Assembly (NCBI GenBank): GCA_030597995.1
Contig: JAUVQV010000061.1
Span: 1-6,268, forward strand
Length of the DNA stretch: 6,268 nt
Direction of reading: 5' to 3'
Source: Candidatus Rokuibacteriota bacterium
GTDB lineage: Bacteria > JAUVQV01
In this document: piece by piece, positions 5,540 to 6,268 of the stretch
Layout: each line of letters begins with the position of its first letter
Position numbering within the stretch: the stretch's first letter is position 1
Program-made: the position numbers and the translations under genes
Notes under the pieces: model-generated
The model's database searches: none
What the model saw: only the letters and a program-made list of their open reading frames with translations
Told to the model about the DNA's origin: nothing

Positions 5540-5995
5540 TTACAAAGGAGGCGACCGTCGCAGGTCGGCCGGCGAAAAAAGGCGCAGGGACTCCCCGGCC
5601 AGAAGGGCGGCCGCGACTCCCTTCCCGGCCCGGAGCCGGCCGTCGAGATAGACACGGCGGTAGGCGCAGGCCGGGCTGCGGTCCTTGAGAATCGCCCCCC
5701 TGGCCGCGAAGGCCTTCGCCAGCCGTGCCAGCTCCACCGCTCCGCGAAGATAGTGTTCCGTGACGTCGCGACCCGAATAATCGGCGACCATGGCCCGACC
5801 GGCGAGAACCTCGAGGCCGTCACCTTTCCGGAACTCCGCCGGCGGCCGCGGTGTCGGCAGCCCGCCGAGCTGTTCCGGGCACGCCGGAAGCGCCAATCCC
5901 CTTCGGACCAGGTCTATTACCCCCTCGTCCTTGCTGTGACGGCCGTCGAAACGACAGGACACCCCGGCCAGGCAGGCACTCACGATGTATCTCAC
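5540..5995 (-). CDS. DUF523 family protein (possible iron-sulfur desulfidase), 151 aa
   Basis: Recognised from the family hallmarks VSACLAGVSCRFDG (5-18), PACPEQLGGLPTPRPPAE (38-54), GRDVTEHYLRGA (75-86) and AILKDRSPAC (101-110). Length is normal for the stand-alone domain. A characterised member of the family, TudS, removes sulfur from thiouracil using an iron-sulfur cluster held by conserved cysteines. Here Cys8, Cys14, Cys39 and Cys110 are candidates, so a similar chemistry is possible. One deviation is seen: the usual SPSCG is SPACA, keeping the Cys but losing the following Gly. The start is a GTG at 5995, 4 nt after the purN stop, and it gives the expected N terminus; a GTG at 5983 is an alternative. 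No signal peptide or membrane segment. Its place behind purN suggests co-transcription and perhaps nucleobase metabolism, which is inference. The family assignment is confident and the substrate is not known. Confidence 0.88.
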   Translation of the reverse strand: MRYIVSACLAGVSCRFDGRHSKDEGVIDLVRRGLALPACPEQLGGLPTPRPPAEFRKGDGLEVLAGRAMVADYSGRDVTEHYLRGAVELARLAKAFAARGAILKDRSPACAYRRVYLDGRLRAGKGVAAALLAGESLRLFSPADLRRSPPL

Positions 5996-5999
5996 TCTC

Positions 6000-6268
6000 T
6001 CATTTTCCCAGGGGGGGGTTCACGAGAGAGGTGCGCCCGAGCCCTTTGTCCGCCGCCTTCACCAGGACCCGCCGCCCTTGAAACCGCAGCCGGCCTTCGG
6101 CATAGAGCTGGATGGCCCTTGGAAATATCCGGTGTTCCTGTCGTACAATCCTCTCCGCCAGGGTCTCCTCGGTATCCTCTTCGAGGATCGGGACCACCGC
6201 CTGGATGATAATCGGTCCGGTGTCGACGCCGGTGTCGGCAAAGTGCACGGTGCACCCGCTGACCTTGA
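6000..6268 (-). CDS. purN: Phosphoribosylglycinamide formyltransferase (PurN), C-terminal part, cut by window edge
   Basis: PurN transfers a formyl group from 10-formyltetrahydrofolate to GAR in the third step of purine synthesis, in the cytoplasm. Only the last 88 residues are in the window; the frame stays open to the right edge and begins KVSGCTVHF. The segment GCTVHFADTGVDTGPIIIQ corresponds to the conserved loop that carries the catalytic Asp (here in VDTGP). Downstream come DTEETLAERIVRQEHRIFP, then YAEGRLRFQGRRV, the usual end of the family. About 21 more residues (LVKAADKGLG through NPPLGK) form a tail beyond that. The GTG at 6248 is an internal codon, not the start. A run of eight C (6018-6011) lies within the last codons, where a one-base change would swap the final residues. 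First visible gene of the minus-strand block, 4 nt before the DUF523 start. Confidence 0.93.
   Translation of the reverse strand, partial: KVSGCTVHFADTGVDTGPIIIQAVVPILEEDTEETLAERIVRQEHRIFPRAIQLYAEGRLRFQGRRVLVKAADKGLGRTSLVNPPLGK

Noticed and set aside
1..6268. CRISPR array, tRNA/rRNA genes, insertion sequences, phage or defence genes
   Set aside because: No regularly spaced repeats, cloverleaf, terminal inverted repeats, transposase or nuclease motifs were seen on either strand.

Overview
The window (6268 bp, GC-rich by eye) carries seven protein-coding genes packed as two converging blocks. Domain content suggests a Gram-negative, probably anaerobic bacterium of the old Deltaproteobacteria (Desulfobacterota, Myxococcota and relatives). 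The pointers are a PATAN/DUF4388 domain fused to a J-domain and TPRs, many TPRs overall, a DUF523 protein next to purN, and an IPLRD-type rhomboid. This assignment is inference from gene content; no rRNA or other marker is present.

Left block, plus strand. Bases 1-139 look non-coding and hold an 11-bp direct repeat upstream of a small exported four-TPR protein (140-709). A 66-bp gap follows, with a perfect TTGACA -35 box. Then come two genes joined by an ATGA overlap. The first (776-1801) is a PAS-plus-histidine-kinase-like protein that has lost the phospho-acceptor His and most ATP-binding boxes. The second (1798-3348) is a 516-residue PATAN/DUF4388 + J-domain + TPR protein. The pair resembles a signalling scaffold: a sensor that cannot phosphorylate, coupled to a protein that could recruit DnaK and other partners. 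This is the most unusual part of the window.

Right block, minus strand, read from the right edge inwards. It contains the 3' end of purN (6000-6268, cut by the window), a DUF523 protein (5540-5995), an intramembrane rhomboid protease (4824-5525) and an FAD-dependent oxidoreductase of the phytoene-desaturase/amine-oxidase superfamily (3382-4827). Gaps are 4 nt, 14 nt and a 4-nt overlap, so the four genes are probably one operon. Its promoter lies outside the window. A mismatched hairpin followed by a short T-run at the end of the oxidoreductase gene is a candidate terminator, near the point where the two blocks converge with only 33 bp between stop codons.

No RNA genes, CRISPR arrays, insertion sequences or phage genes were seen. 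The least usual elements are the pseudokinase/PATAN-J-TPR pair, the altered dinucleotide-binding motif of the oxidoreductase, and a C8 tract near the end of purN where a -1 shift would make purN overlap the next start codon.
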